This document shows positions 1 through 5,150 of a stretch of DNA of 5,150 bases, piece by piece. The notes beneath the pieces were generated by a model. It did not search any database. It was given only the letters and a program-made list of their open reading frames with translations, and had not been told where the DNA came from. The translations under genes and the position numbers were made by a program. This stretch comes from Candidatus Parcubacteria bacterium (lineage in GTDB: Bacteria; Patescibacteriota; Minisyncoccia; Phycocordibacterales; UBA1006). How positions within the stretch are numbered: position 1 is the first letter of the stretch; each line of letters begins with the position of its first letter. The stretch lies in NCBI GenBank assembly GCA_027031875.1, contig JALVPH010000032.1, forward strand, positions 1 to 5,150, in the 5' to 3' direction.

Positions 1-81
1 TCCACAAGAACGACACTTTCTACGTCCATCTCCTAGAGTATATGCTCTCCCAAAGTTACACTTCGGACATCTGTTTCTCAT
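1..81 (-). CDS. Transposase N-terminus, zinc-ribbon (IS1595/ISXO2-like), partial
   Basis: The reverse strand from the ATG at 79-81 is open for 27 codons to the window edge, so only the N-terminus is visible. It reads MRNRCPKCNFG, then a short basic stretch, then GRRKCRSCG. The two CxxC knuckles (Cys5/Cys8 and Cys23/Cys26, 14 residues apart) form a compact zinc ribbon. This layout, starting almost at residue 1 and ending in a K-C-R-S-C-G knuckle, is typical of the DNA-binding domain at the start of IS1595/ISXO2-type transposases, whose DDE-type catalytic domain would follow beyond the edge. IS1-type InsA proteins and stand-alone zinc-ribbon proteins are alternatives, because the catalytic domain is not in view. 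No clear Shine-Dalgarno sequence precedes the start; a TAAGAT hexamer lies six bases upstream. Whether the element is intact cannot be judged. Confidence 0.6.
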   Translation of the reverse strand, partial: MRNRCPKCNFGRAYTLGDGRRKCRSCG

Positions 82-106
82 GACTTAATCTTAACAGATT
101 GGTCCG

Positions 107-128
107 ATTTGGTTACGAATTACCAAAT
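107..128. repeat. 7-bp inverted repeat upstream of the transposase
   Basis: ATTTGGT at 107-113 is the exact reverse complement of ACCAAAT at 122-128, with an 8-base loop. A further TTGGT copy lies at 99-103. The cluster sits between the pilin terminator and the transposase start. It could be part of the terminal inverted repeat or transposase-binding end of the insertion element, or an operator. The partner end lies outside the window, so the assignment is tentative. Confidence 0.35.
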
Positions 129-130
129 GT

Positions 131-158
131 AAAAGAGAGTAAGCTCCTACTCTCTTTT
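131..158 (-). terminator. Intrinsic terminator after the pilin gene
   Basis: An 11-bp perfect stem (131-141 paired with 148-158) closes a 6-base loop. On the minus strand it starts two bases after the TAG stop of the pilin gene and ends in a T-rich arm (CTCTTTT). The arms are flanked by A and T runs, so it could also work on the plus strand. It ends the PLP enzyme-pilin transcript and insulates it from the transposase. Confidence 0.8.
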
Positions 159-159
159 T

Positions 160-663
160 CTACTGGCAATTAATACAATACCCTGGATGACTTGCGGGAA
201 GTGAGGGATGTGCTTTACATTCTCCCTCAAAGCAATAGTACACAGAGCTCTTATCATCAAAATTCTGTGCCCAATCTTCATCAGGGAAGTAGCAATGATT
301 TCCGCTGAAATCACAAAAACGGAGACTTAACTGCACATAGGGATGCGCTCCCTCTACATTATCCCAATCATAGATTGAGTAAGGGTAGGGACCATCCGGC
401 CACCTCCCACCTGCGAGATACTGCTCTATCCCTGATGGAATACCTCGATACACATCAGCAGGATAGTCATCGTGATCATCGAGATACATCTGAAGTGCCG
501 TCGCAAAGTTTTTAAAATCGAGCTGCATTCGCGCAAAACGCGCCTTATCCCTCGCACGATTAACTTCTCCAATAATAACTCCAGCGAGAACTCCAATGAT
601 TGCAATCACAATGAGGAGTTCGATGAGGGTAAACCCCTGTTTTTTAAGAACAAATGACGACAT
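160..663 (-). CDS. Type IV pilin-like / pseudopilin protein with prepilin cleavage motif
   Basis: This 167-residue protein is a prepilin. It has a short basic leader (residues 1-10, ending KKQG), then a class III cleavage site G10/F11 with the conserved glutamate at +5 (Glu15) in FTLIELLIVIAIIG. The hydrophobic N-terminal helix runs to about residue 32 and continues as a charged amphipathic helix (NRARDKARFARMQLDF). In the family the leader is cut and Phe11 methylated by a prepilin peptidase, and subunits assemble from the inner membrane into a pilus or secretion pseudopilus. The globular part (about 60-167) is aromatic-rich and has six cysteines (117, 124, 144, 149, 163, 166), enough for three disulfides, ending in PGYCINC. 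The start is supported by AAGG nine bases upstream, overlapping the stop of the preceding PLP enzyme gene. The 11-nt gap suggests co-transcription, and a terminator follows. Major versus minor pilin cannot be decided; no other pilus gene is in the window. Confidence 0.88.
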   Translation of the reverse strand: MSSFVLKKQGFTLIELLIVIAIIGVLAGVIIGEVNRARDKARFARMQLDFKNFATALQMYLDDHDDYPADVYRGIPSGIEQYLAGGRWPDGPYPYSIYDWDNVEGAHPYVQLSLRFCDFSGNHCYFPDEDWAQNFDDKSSVYYCFEGECKAHPSLPASHPGYCINCQ

Positions 664-674
664 AATAGCAAACC

Positions 675-1685
675 TTATACATAGAACTCTCTCAAGGTAT
701 TCACCACACTCTCATCAAGGAGTTCATTCTCAATCATCCAAGTGTCATTGAATGCGTGAGAGAGGTAACTTGACCCACTATCTCCAATAATAAGCACAAG
801 CTTCTTTATTCTATCAGATTTTTCCGTTTCTCGTATATACTTCATTGCATAGTAAAGAAGCATTCCACTCGAATCTCCGACCAACAGACCACGTTCACGT
901 GCGAAAAAACGCATTGTGTTAAATGCTTCAACATCACTCACATAATCATGGTGGTCAAATATACGCTTATCTATATTCTTTGGAGGAACAGCTCCTGCCG
1001 GATACCCAGGACCAGATATGAAGTACCCATGACCGTGAGGAGAGAAATGACTTGATCCCTTCGGCTCCAAGGCAATTATCTTCACGTCTGCTTTCTCCTT
1101 TAAATAACGTCCTGTTCCGGAAAGAGAACTTCCTGTTCCCACCGTCCCCATAAGAACATCAATATCGGGAACCTGCTCAAGAATCTCCGGTCCAAGCGTG
1201 TTATAGAATCCCTTTGGATTTTCAGGATTGTCATATTGGTCGAGGTTAATTCCTCCTGTACTCTCTGCAAGCTCCTTTGCTTTCTTCCTACGGATATCAA
1301 CGAGATGTCCCCCTTCTTCAGTTTCATCATTACAGAAGTAGAGCTCTCCTCCATACGCTCGAATTGCGTTCAACTTATCAGATGGGGCGTGCGTATCAAC
1401 AATTGCGGTAAACCTATACCCTCTCGCAGCAGCAATCATCGCGAGTGCTTTTGCAGTGTTCCCAGAAGACGACTCAAAAATGCGCATCCCTTTCTTCAAC
1501 TTTCCTGCTTTTTCTGCAGCATTGATAAGCGCCAGCGCTGTTCTATCCTTAAGACTTCCTACAGGATTAAAATACTCTAGCTTAAGGTAAATCTCCCAAT
1601 CCTTTCTTTTTGGGAGAAGTTTAAGCATAGGGGTATTCCCTATGAGATCTTCTACAGAAGAAGCGATGTTTTTCTTGCAAGACAT
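675..1685 (-). CDS. Cysteine synthase family PLP-dependent enzyme
   Basis: This 336-residue protein is a fold-type II PLP enzyme of the cysteine synthase / cystathionine beta-synthase family. Visible motifs in order: IGNTPM near residue 15; NPVGSLKDR with the PLP-binding Lys46; SSSGNTA (72-78), the usual T-SGNTG substrate loop; the phosphate-binding loop GTGSS (183-187, usually GTGGT); and DSG (302-304), whose serine contacts the PLP ring nitrogen in the family. The middle part (GGHLVDIR, NLDQYDNPENP, EPKGSSHF) recalls SbnA-type enzymes, which make N-(1-carboxy-1-iminoethyl)-2,3-diaminopropionate, as much as housekeeping CysK/CysM, so the acceptor substrate is open. The family's usual length is 300-350. 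The frame is open 41 codons further upstream to 1808, but that part would overlap the divergent gene and codes for a hydrophobic stretch the family lacks. The ATG at 1683-1685 is therefore the likely start. A TACTAT -10 hexamer ends nine bases upstream and no strong RBS is seen. The gene leads a two-gene unit with the pilin gene. Confidence 0.85.
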   Translation of the reverse strand: MSCKKNIASSVEDLIGNTPMLKLLPKRKDWEIYLKLEYFNPVGSLKDRTALALINAAEKAGKLKKGMRIFESSSGNTAKALAMIAAARGYRFTAIVDTHAPSDKLNAIRAYGGELYFCNDETEEGGHLVDIRRKKAKELAESTGGINLDQYDNPENPKGFYNTLGPEILEQVPDIDVLMGTVGTGSSLSGTGRYLKEKADVKIIALEPKGSSHFSPHGHGYFISGPGYPAGAVPPKNIDKRIFDHHDYVSDVEAFNTMRFFARERGLLVGDSSGMLLYYAMKYIRETEKSDRIKKLVLIIGDSGSSYLSHAFNDTWMIENELLDESVVNTLREFYV

Positions 1686-1753
1686 ATCGACAACATAGTA
1701 GCAAAAAAGTGGAATACTTAATATAACTTGGATACTATGATAAAGTGAGACGT
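1686..1753. promoter_or_regulatory. Divergent promoter region
   Basis: This 68-bp AT-rich spacer lies between two divergent genes and must hold both promoters. On the minus strand TACTAT (1695-1700) is preceded by TG in the extended -10 arrangement and ends nine bases before the PLP enzyme ATG. On the plus strand TACTAT (1733-1738), overlapped by TATGAT (1736-1741), lies 6-15 bases before the candidate starts of the HExxH gene. No good TTGACA-like -35 box is seen for either. The transcripts would have very short or no leaders. Confidence 0.45.
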
Positions 1754-2563
1754 ATGGAGAAACCGAAAACATCCAATAAAGAAAAAACAGCCATCGAACA
1801 ACAAGCAAACTATGAAGGAAACCACTCCCTCCTCCTTTTTGAACGTCTCACACACCCGGTGATTCTCGAACGTCTCGTGAATGATATGTATGAAGATATA
1901 ACTACAGTGGATTACTCAGATTATGAGTATATTGATCTTCTTTCTCTCCAAGAGAAAAATGATTTTCTCTCACAAAGTGAGTCGAAAGTAAAAGAGGTAA
2001 TAAAAGGAAAAATTCTTGCACGAATCGAAAAAGTGAAAAATAGAACGCAGATAATATTTAGCGAAGTTGGATATCTCGAATCAAGACAGGGTAAATATGG
2101 TCTTGTGGCAATTCTATGTAGAAACCAGTCAGGAAGATACGAATCACCTCATGTGAGAAACATTACAGAAGCACACGAGAAAGGGCATATCATTAGGAAA
2201 TACGAGCAAAATTCTCTCTTCTCTAAGAAAGTAAAAAGGGTATTCAATTTCAAACAAATCGATATCCCAAATGAGGTACTTCGAAAAATTATGGAGAACT
2301 CTAAGGCAGACAATTTATTGCTTGTATATAAGGAAATGATTGATTATTTTTCAAAAACTGAAGAAATTATTGAACGAATGTCTCAACTAAAAAACTATTT
2401 TGGAATGTCCGGAACGGAAGAGTTTACAAAGGAACATCTTAGATATGCGAAGAAACACTATATAGAGAATACGGGAATCTATCCGTACCAAATTCAACCA
2501 TTCTTCGATGCAATTGAAGATGAGGATGGTTTTGTAGAATTAATGAATACGCTTGGAATATAA
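1754..2563 (+). CDS. Uncharacterised protein with HExxH zincin-like motif
   Basis: I do not recognise a named family for this 269-residue protein. The clearest motif is EAHEKGH, an HExxH zinc-metalloprotease signature (His141, Glu142, His145; bases 2174-2188) inside a predicted helix. About 58 residues later comes TEEIIERMSQLKNYFG, a helix of the kind that supplies the third zinc ligand in gluzincin-like peptidases; Glu204 is the best candidate. The C-terminus (EFTKEHLRYAKKHYIENTG) is charged and helical. The first 20 residues are polar and low in complexity. No signal peptide or membrane segment is present, so it should be cytoplasmic. A GTG nine bases upstream at 1745 is in frame and would add MRR; the ATG is preferred, with a weak GTGAG before it. 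It is the only plus-strand gene here, has its own promoter region and ends in a strong terminator. Peptidase activity is inferred from the motif only. Confidence 0.75.
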   Translation: MEKPKTSNKEKTAIEQQANYEGNHSLLLFERLTHPVILERLVNDMYEDITTVDYSDYEYIDLLSLQEKNDFLSQSESKVKEVIKGKILARIEKVKNRTQIIFSEVGYLESRQGKYGLVAILCRNQSGRYESPHVRNITEAHEKGHIIRKYEQNSLFSKKVKRVFNFKQIDIPNEVLRKIMENSKADNLLLVYKEMIDYFSKTEEIIERMSQLKNYFGMSGTEEFTKEHLRYAKKHYIENTGIYPYQIQPFFDAIEDEDGFVELMNTLGI

Positions 2564-2573
2564 CAATGCGACA

Positions 2574-2599
2574 AAAAACAGGGCTATACCCCTGTTTTT
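2574..2599. terminator. Bidirectional intrinsic terminator between convergent genes
   Basis: AAAAACAGGG (2574-2583) pairs perfectly with CCCTGTTTTT (2590-2599) around a 6-base loop. Read on the plus strand it has a GC-rich core followed by a T run, ten bases after the TAA of the HExxH gene. Read on the minus strand it begins directly after the TAG of the DUF2726 gene and ends in six Ts. One hairpin serves both convergent transcripts. Confidence 0.9.
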
Positions 2600-3115
2600 C
2601 TATATAAGTGAACGATAAATCTCTTGAACCTTCTCTACAAAATTCTCCCCCACATGAACCTTATAGAGAGATACATCTGCATCAGCTAGTACACTCTCTT
2701 TTATTTGATCATACTTTCTCTGAAGCTGTTTGCTGTGGGAGGCACCATTGAGTTCAATAGCAGCGAGAACCGCTCCCGATCTCCTATCTACAAGAAGGAA
2801 ATCAAGGTGTTTTGATTTAATGTAGTTCCGCTCTATCTTTCGCTTTCTCCCTCCTATAGAGTTCTTCACAGAGACAACATCTTCAAGTCGAACTTTTGAA
2901 AAAATGAGAAACCTCCCATCATTTTGTCTCTCTAACTCCTCAAAAAGCGCTCGTTCAGAGTGAGTAAAAAAATATGGTCTTTTTATAAAAACCCCATGAA
3001 AATCTCTCTTTCCTTCTGCCGAAGAATTAATAGAAGGTTGAATGTATTTCTCAAATATCTTAACTGAGATAAACACGAACCCTAGTAGGAAAAATAGAAA
3101 AATGAAACCATCCAT
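2600..3115 (-). CDS. Membrane-anchored DUF2726 (nuclease-fold) protein
   Basis: This 171-residue protein has a strongly hydrophobic N-terminus (about residues 3-20, FIFLFFLLGFVFISV) that acts as one membrane anchor, a linker, then a DUF2726 domain from about 48 to 155. Family landmarks are FTHSERALFEEL, the strand FLIFSKVRLEDV, KHLDFLLVD (Asp105), AIELNGASH (Glu121, His127) and the basic helix with KYDQIKESVL. DUF2726 is related to the PD-(D/E)xK nuclease fold, and Asp105 and Glu121 sit where metal-binding acidic residues are expected. The usual acidic ExD is ELN here, so catalysis is uncertain. The C-terminal part probably faces the cytoplasm, but topology is inferred. It lies 12 nt behind the M3 peptidase gene, without an obvious Shine-Dalgarno sequence, which suggests read-through translation in one operon. 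The biological role is unknown. Confidence 0.8.
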   Translation of the reverse strand: MDGFIFLFFLLGFVFISVKIFEKYIQPSINSSAEGKRDFHGVFIKRPYFFTHSERALFEELERQNDGRFLIFSKVRLEDVVSVKNSIGGRKRKIERNYIKSKHLDFLLVDRRSGAVLAAIELNGASHSKQLQRKYDQIKESVLADADVSLYKVHVGENFVEKVQEIYRSLI

Positions 3116-3127
3116 AACGAAATCATT

Positions 3128-4936
3128 CTACACCTTCCCCAACTTCTTCGCCAACTTCTTCGTATCACAGAGGAGTGTCTGAATTTCCTTCAATCCTGCT
3201 TCCCAAAAGTCTCGCTTCTCGATATTAATTCCCATCTCCTTAAATATCTGCTTTGGTGATTTGCTCGTCCCTGTTTCAAAGAATGCCTTCACCTTTCTCC
3301 ACTTCTTCGGATTCTCATTGATAATTGCGTGCATTCCATTCGACATAAGGAGGCCAGATGCGTAGGAATACACATAGAAAGGACTTCGGAAATGACTCCA
3401 ATACATCCACCACTTTTCTGCGTCGTAATCCTGTAACACCGCCGGTCCCATGTAGGACTTCATATGCTTTTGGAATATCACTCCAATTTCCTCTGCAGAG
3501 AGGTATCCCTTCTCACGAAATGCGTGATGCACTTCCCACTCAAAATTGTACGCAGCGATTTGACGCATCACCGTAGAGACAGTATCCCCTAACCTTGTCA
3601 TCATAAGCTTGAGTTGCTCTTTCTCATTTACTTCTTGAAGGAGGCGTTTGAATACAAGCCCCTCCGCAAATGTCGATGCGGTCTCCGCAGTGAACATTGG
3701 GGTATCGTAGTTGAGTGCGTTCTCCTTCTTTGAGAGCGTTCCGTGAACCGCATGCCCCATCTCATGCGCGAGAGTCATTACATCGTTCATCTTTTTAGTG
3801 TAGTTGAGCATCACATACACCGGCTCATTCTTTCCGTGGTACATACAGAACGCACCATCCTGCTTTCCTACTCGTGGATACACATCCACCTTTCCGGTTT
3901 CCACCATATTATAAAAAATACGCGCAAAGTCCTCATCGAGCTGTGCAAATGTCTCCCCTACGAGTGCAACTGCCTTTTCATACGGGAATGTCTGCTCTTT
4001 TTTCATTTTGAAGGTGGGAGCATTTCTCTCATAGTAATGGAGTTTTTCCTTTCCCATCAACTGAGCTTTGAGTTTATAGAAATCACGAGAGATTGAGAAG
4101 TAATCCGTTACCGTCTCTATGAGCGTATCCACAACCGCAGGAGTAATATCGTCTGAGAGAATGCGTGCTTGGTCTGGTCGTTTGAAGCCACGAAGCATAT
4201 CATTGATTTTCTTATCTTCCAAAATAGAATTAAACTCCTTCTCTACTACGAACGAATGCTTTCGGAAAATGTCTACGAGTGCTTTTGCAGCAGAAGCACG
4301 AACACGCGAACAACTACTTTGAAGGTTCGCGAGAATTTCTGCAAACGGTTTCACTTCCTTTACTCGTCTACTTCCCTTCTTTACAAGCACTTCTGCACTC
4401 TCGCGTGCAAAGAGCTCTCCTACCATTGATGCCCAATTTCCACTCGCAACACCTGACTTGAGCGAGAGAATCCGCTCCTCTGGTTCAGAGAGTTGGTACT
4501 TCGCAGTTTCAAAAATTCCTTTGAGGTAATTTTTGTAGTCAGCAAAGCGCTCATCTGCAAGAATCTTCTTCTGAAGTGAGCGCTCTATTTTTCCGAGCGA
4601 GAGTGAAAAGAAGCGAATCTCATCGGAGAGCTTCTGCACCCAATCGATATACTTCTTCTCCGCTGCTGCGAGTTCTGTATTAAGTGAATCAACTTGTCGC
4701 ATAAGGAAGAGGTACATCCCCTCCCGGTCAGGAAGTGTGTTGAGTTGCTCATACTCATTGAGTGCCCGAAGAAGCGTATCTGGATTTGTGAGATAGGATT
4801 GATTCTTCTTCCACCTTCGTGCGAATTTCTTTATCGCTCGCTCGTGAAGCTTCCTCTCTTTTAGAAAAGAGGGGTCGTTATACGATGTACCTAAATCTGA
4901 TAAGTTCCATTCTGTTGGTATTTTTTTCTGTTCCAT
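3128..4936 (-). CDS. pepF: Oligoendopeptidase F-like M3 family metallopeptidase
   Basis: This 602-residue protein matches the usual length of the oligoendopeptidase F branch of peptidase family M3, cytoplasmic zinc enzymes that cut short peptides and help recycle peptide-derived amino acids. The N-terminus (PTEWNLSDLG) is typical, followed by a long helical region and the M3 N-terminal domain (about 110-180). The catalytic domain spans about 200-585. It contains the zinc site LAHEMGHAVH (His391, Glu392, His395) with the third ligand Glu418 in FTAETAS, and the C-terminal substrate-binding region HFRSPFYVYSYASG (about 515-528). All key residues are present, so it should be active. The ATG at 4934-4936 starts at the family's usual position. 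A TATACT hexamer ends only seven bases upstream and no clear RBS exists, which suggests a leaderless message. It is followed 12 nt later by the DUF2726 gene, and the pair ends at the shared terminator. The last residues are a lysine-rich KKLAKKLGKV tail. Confidence 0.95.
   Translation of the reverse strand: MEQKKIPTEWNLSDLGTSYNDPSFLKERKLHERAIKKFARRWKKNQSYLTNPDTLLRALNEYEQLNTLPDREGMYLFLMRQVDSLNTELAAAEKKYIDWVQKLSDEIRFFSLSLGKIERSLQKKILADERFADYKNYLKGIFETAKYQLSEPEERILSLKSGVASGNWASMVGELFARESAEVLVKKGSRRVKEVKPFAEILANLQSSCSRVRASAAKALVDIFRKHSFVVEKEFNSILEDKKINDMLRGFKRPDQARILSDDITPAVVDTLIETVTDYFSISRDFYKLKAQLMGKEKLHYYERNAPTFKMKKEQTFPYEKAVALVGETFAQLDEDFARIFYNMVETGKVDVYPRVGKQDGAFCMYHGKNEPVYVMLNYTKKMNDVMTLAHEMGHAVHGTLSKKENALNYDTPMFTAETASTFAEGLVFKRLLQEVNEKEQLKLMMTRLGDTVSTVMRQIAAYNFEWEVHHAFREKGYLSAEEIGVIFQKHMKSYMGPAVLQDYDAEKWWMYWSHFRSPFYVYSYASGLLMSNGMHAIINENPKKWRKVKAFFETGTSKSPKQIFKEMGINIEKRDFWEAGLKEIQTLLCDTKKLAKKLGKV
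3139..3162. repeat. Perfect 12-bp tandem duplication at the 3' end of pepF
   Basis: CCAACTTCTTCG occurs twice head to tail (3139-3150 and 3151-3162). On the coding strand it yields the repeated KKL of the KKLAKKLG tail. Its length is a multiple of three, so the frame is kept, as expected of a slippage-type duplication at a dispensable C-terminus. Confidence 0.7.
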
Positions 4937-4943
4937 CGTCCGA

Positions 4944-4949
4944 AGTATA
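4944..4949 (-). promoter_or_regulatory. Candidate -10 box of the pepF promoter
   Basis: On the minus strand TATACT occupies these bases, seven bases before the pepF ATG. The upstream part, where a -35 box would lie, is the T-rich tail of the preceding terminator and shows no TTGACA match. The position predicts transcription starting at or next to the start codon. The call rests on one hexamer. Confidence 0.4.
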
Positions 4950-4967
4950 AAGTTTTTTGAGAAAAAG

Positions 4968-4991
4968 AAAAAACGGAGATTATTTCCGTTT
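4968..4991 (-). terminator. Intrinsic terminator overlapping the end of the small membrane protein gene
   Basis: On the minus strand AAACGGA (4991-4985) pairs with TCCGTTT (4977-4971), extendable by an inner G-T and A-T pair, and the second arm runs into a stretch of six Ts (4973-4968). The first arm encodes the last Lys-Arg-Lys and the loop side holds the TAA stop. It separates the upstream gene from pepF. Confidence 0.75.
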
Positions 4992-5138
4992 AAGAAACCC
5001 GTATTTTATAACAAAATAGAGTATTCCGAGGAGAAAAACCACAATCCATATTACACTCACATATATCCTTTTAGAATAGTAGACAGAATAAGTACCTAAT
5101 CCTTCACACAACCTACCTCTCTTATCTATCTTCGTCAT
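4980..5138 (-). CDS. Small single-pass membrane protein, possibly partial
   Basis: This reverse-strand frame codes for 52 residues from the ATG at 5136-5138 to the TAA at 4980-4982. The frame stays open to the window edge, so the true start may lie further upstream. The product has a basic N-terminal part (MTKIDKRGRL), a Tyr-rich stretch, one clear membrane helix at about residues 26-45 (WIVVFLLGILYFVI) and a basic tail (KYGFLKRK). No family is recognised. The positive charges on both sides leave the orientation open. Support comes from the membrane-helix composition and from an intrinsic terminator placed exactly at its stop codon. Function is unknown. Confidence 0.6.
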   Translation of the reverse strand: MTKIDKRGRLCEGLGTYSVYYSKRIYVSVIWIVVFLLGILYFVIKYGFLKRK

Positions 5139-5150
5139 TAAATTTGTAAT

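Noticed and set aside
472..657. A 61-codon plus-strand frame opposite the pilin N-terminus
   Set aside because: It is antisense to the conserved prepilin signal and its product is low in complexity with no start signal.
1100..1580. Open frames on both strands inside the PLP enzyme gene
   Set aside because: They overlap conserved coding sequence in other frames and show no recognisable motif.
1686..1808. A 41-codon upstream extension of the PLP enzyme with a hydrophobic stretch resembling a signal or membrane segment
   Set aside because: It runs through the divergent promoter region and into the opposite-strand HExxH gene, and cysteine synthases begin a few residues before the IGNTP motif. 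The ATG at 1683-1685 fits the family.
3358..4461. Several plus-strand open frames of 60-117 codons
   Set aside because: They lie opposite the pepF gene, which has clear family motifs along its length. Their products show no coherent domain, so they are antisense shadows.
4990..5046. A short minus-strand frame starting at an ATG inside the small membrane protein gene
   Set aside because: It encodes only about 19 residues and overlaps the better-supported 52-codon frame with a membrane helix.
160..5138. Possible reassignment of TGA, because all six visible gene ends use TAA or TAG
   Set aside because: The genes are complete with intact motifs under the standard code, glycines use GGN codons and no in-frame TGA is needed. 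Six stops are too few to infer recoding.
1..5150. CRISPR arrays, tRNA or rRNA genes, riboswitches and toxin-antitoxin pairs
   Set aside because: I saw no spaced direct repeats, no cloverleaf or rRNA-like stretch, no structured leader and no recognisable pair of small overlapping genes. The intergenic gaps are all too short for large RNA elements.

Overview
The window looks like bacterial chromosome from a small, AT-rich genome. The gene set fits a Candidate Phyla Radiation (Patescibacteria) type lineage: a six-cysteine type IV pilin-like protein ending in PGYCINC, an M3 oligoendopeptidase, short intergenic gaps, compact intrinsic terminators at gene ends and several uncharacterised small proteins. 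The lineage is an inference from gene style, because no rRNA or other phylogenetic marker is present. The standard genetic code reads through every gene.

Layout, left to right. At 1-81 (minus) lie the first 27 codons of a zinc-ribbon transposase of IS1595/ISXO2 style, cut by the window edge. An inverted repeat (107-128) and a strong hairpin terminator (131-158) separate it from a minus-strand pair: a cysteine-synthase-family PLP enzyme (675-1685) followed 11 nt later by a type IV pilin-like gene (160-663). A 68-bp divergent promoter region (1686-1753) separates this pair from the only plus-strand gene (1754-2563), an uncharacterised protein with an HExxH zincin motif. A bidirectional hairpin terminator (2574-2599) lies between that gene and a convergent minus-strand pair. 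In that pair pepF-like M3 oligoendopeptidase (3128-4936) is followed 12 nt later by a membrane-anchored DUF2726 nuclease-like protein (2600-3115). At the right edge a 52-residue single-pass membrane protein (4980-5138, minus) ends inside its own terminator hairpin.

Functionally the window holds a peptide-degrading enzyme, an amino-acid-type PLP enzyme, a surface or secretion pilin, a putative metalloprotease and a nuclease-fold membrane protein. I see no clear multi-gene defence, CRISPR or biosynthetic system. The least explained items are the HExxH protein, the membrane-tethered DUF2726 protein behind pepF, the pairing of an SbnA-like enzyme with a pilin, and the candidate leaderless promoters.
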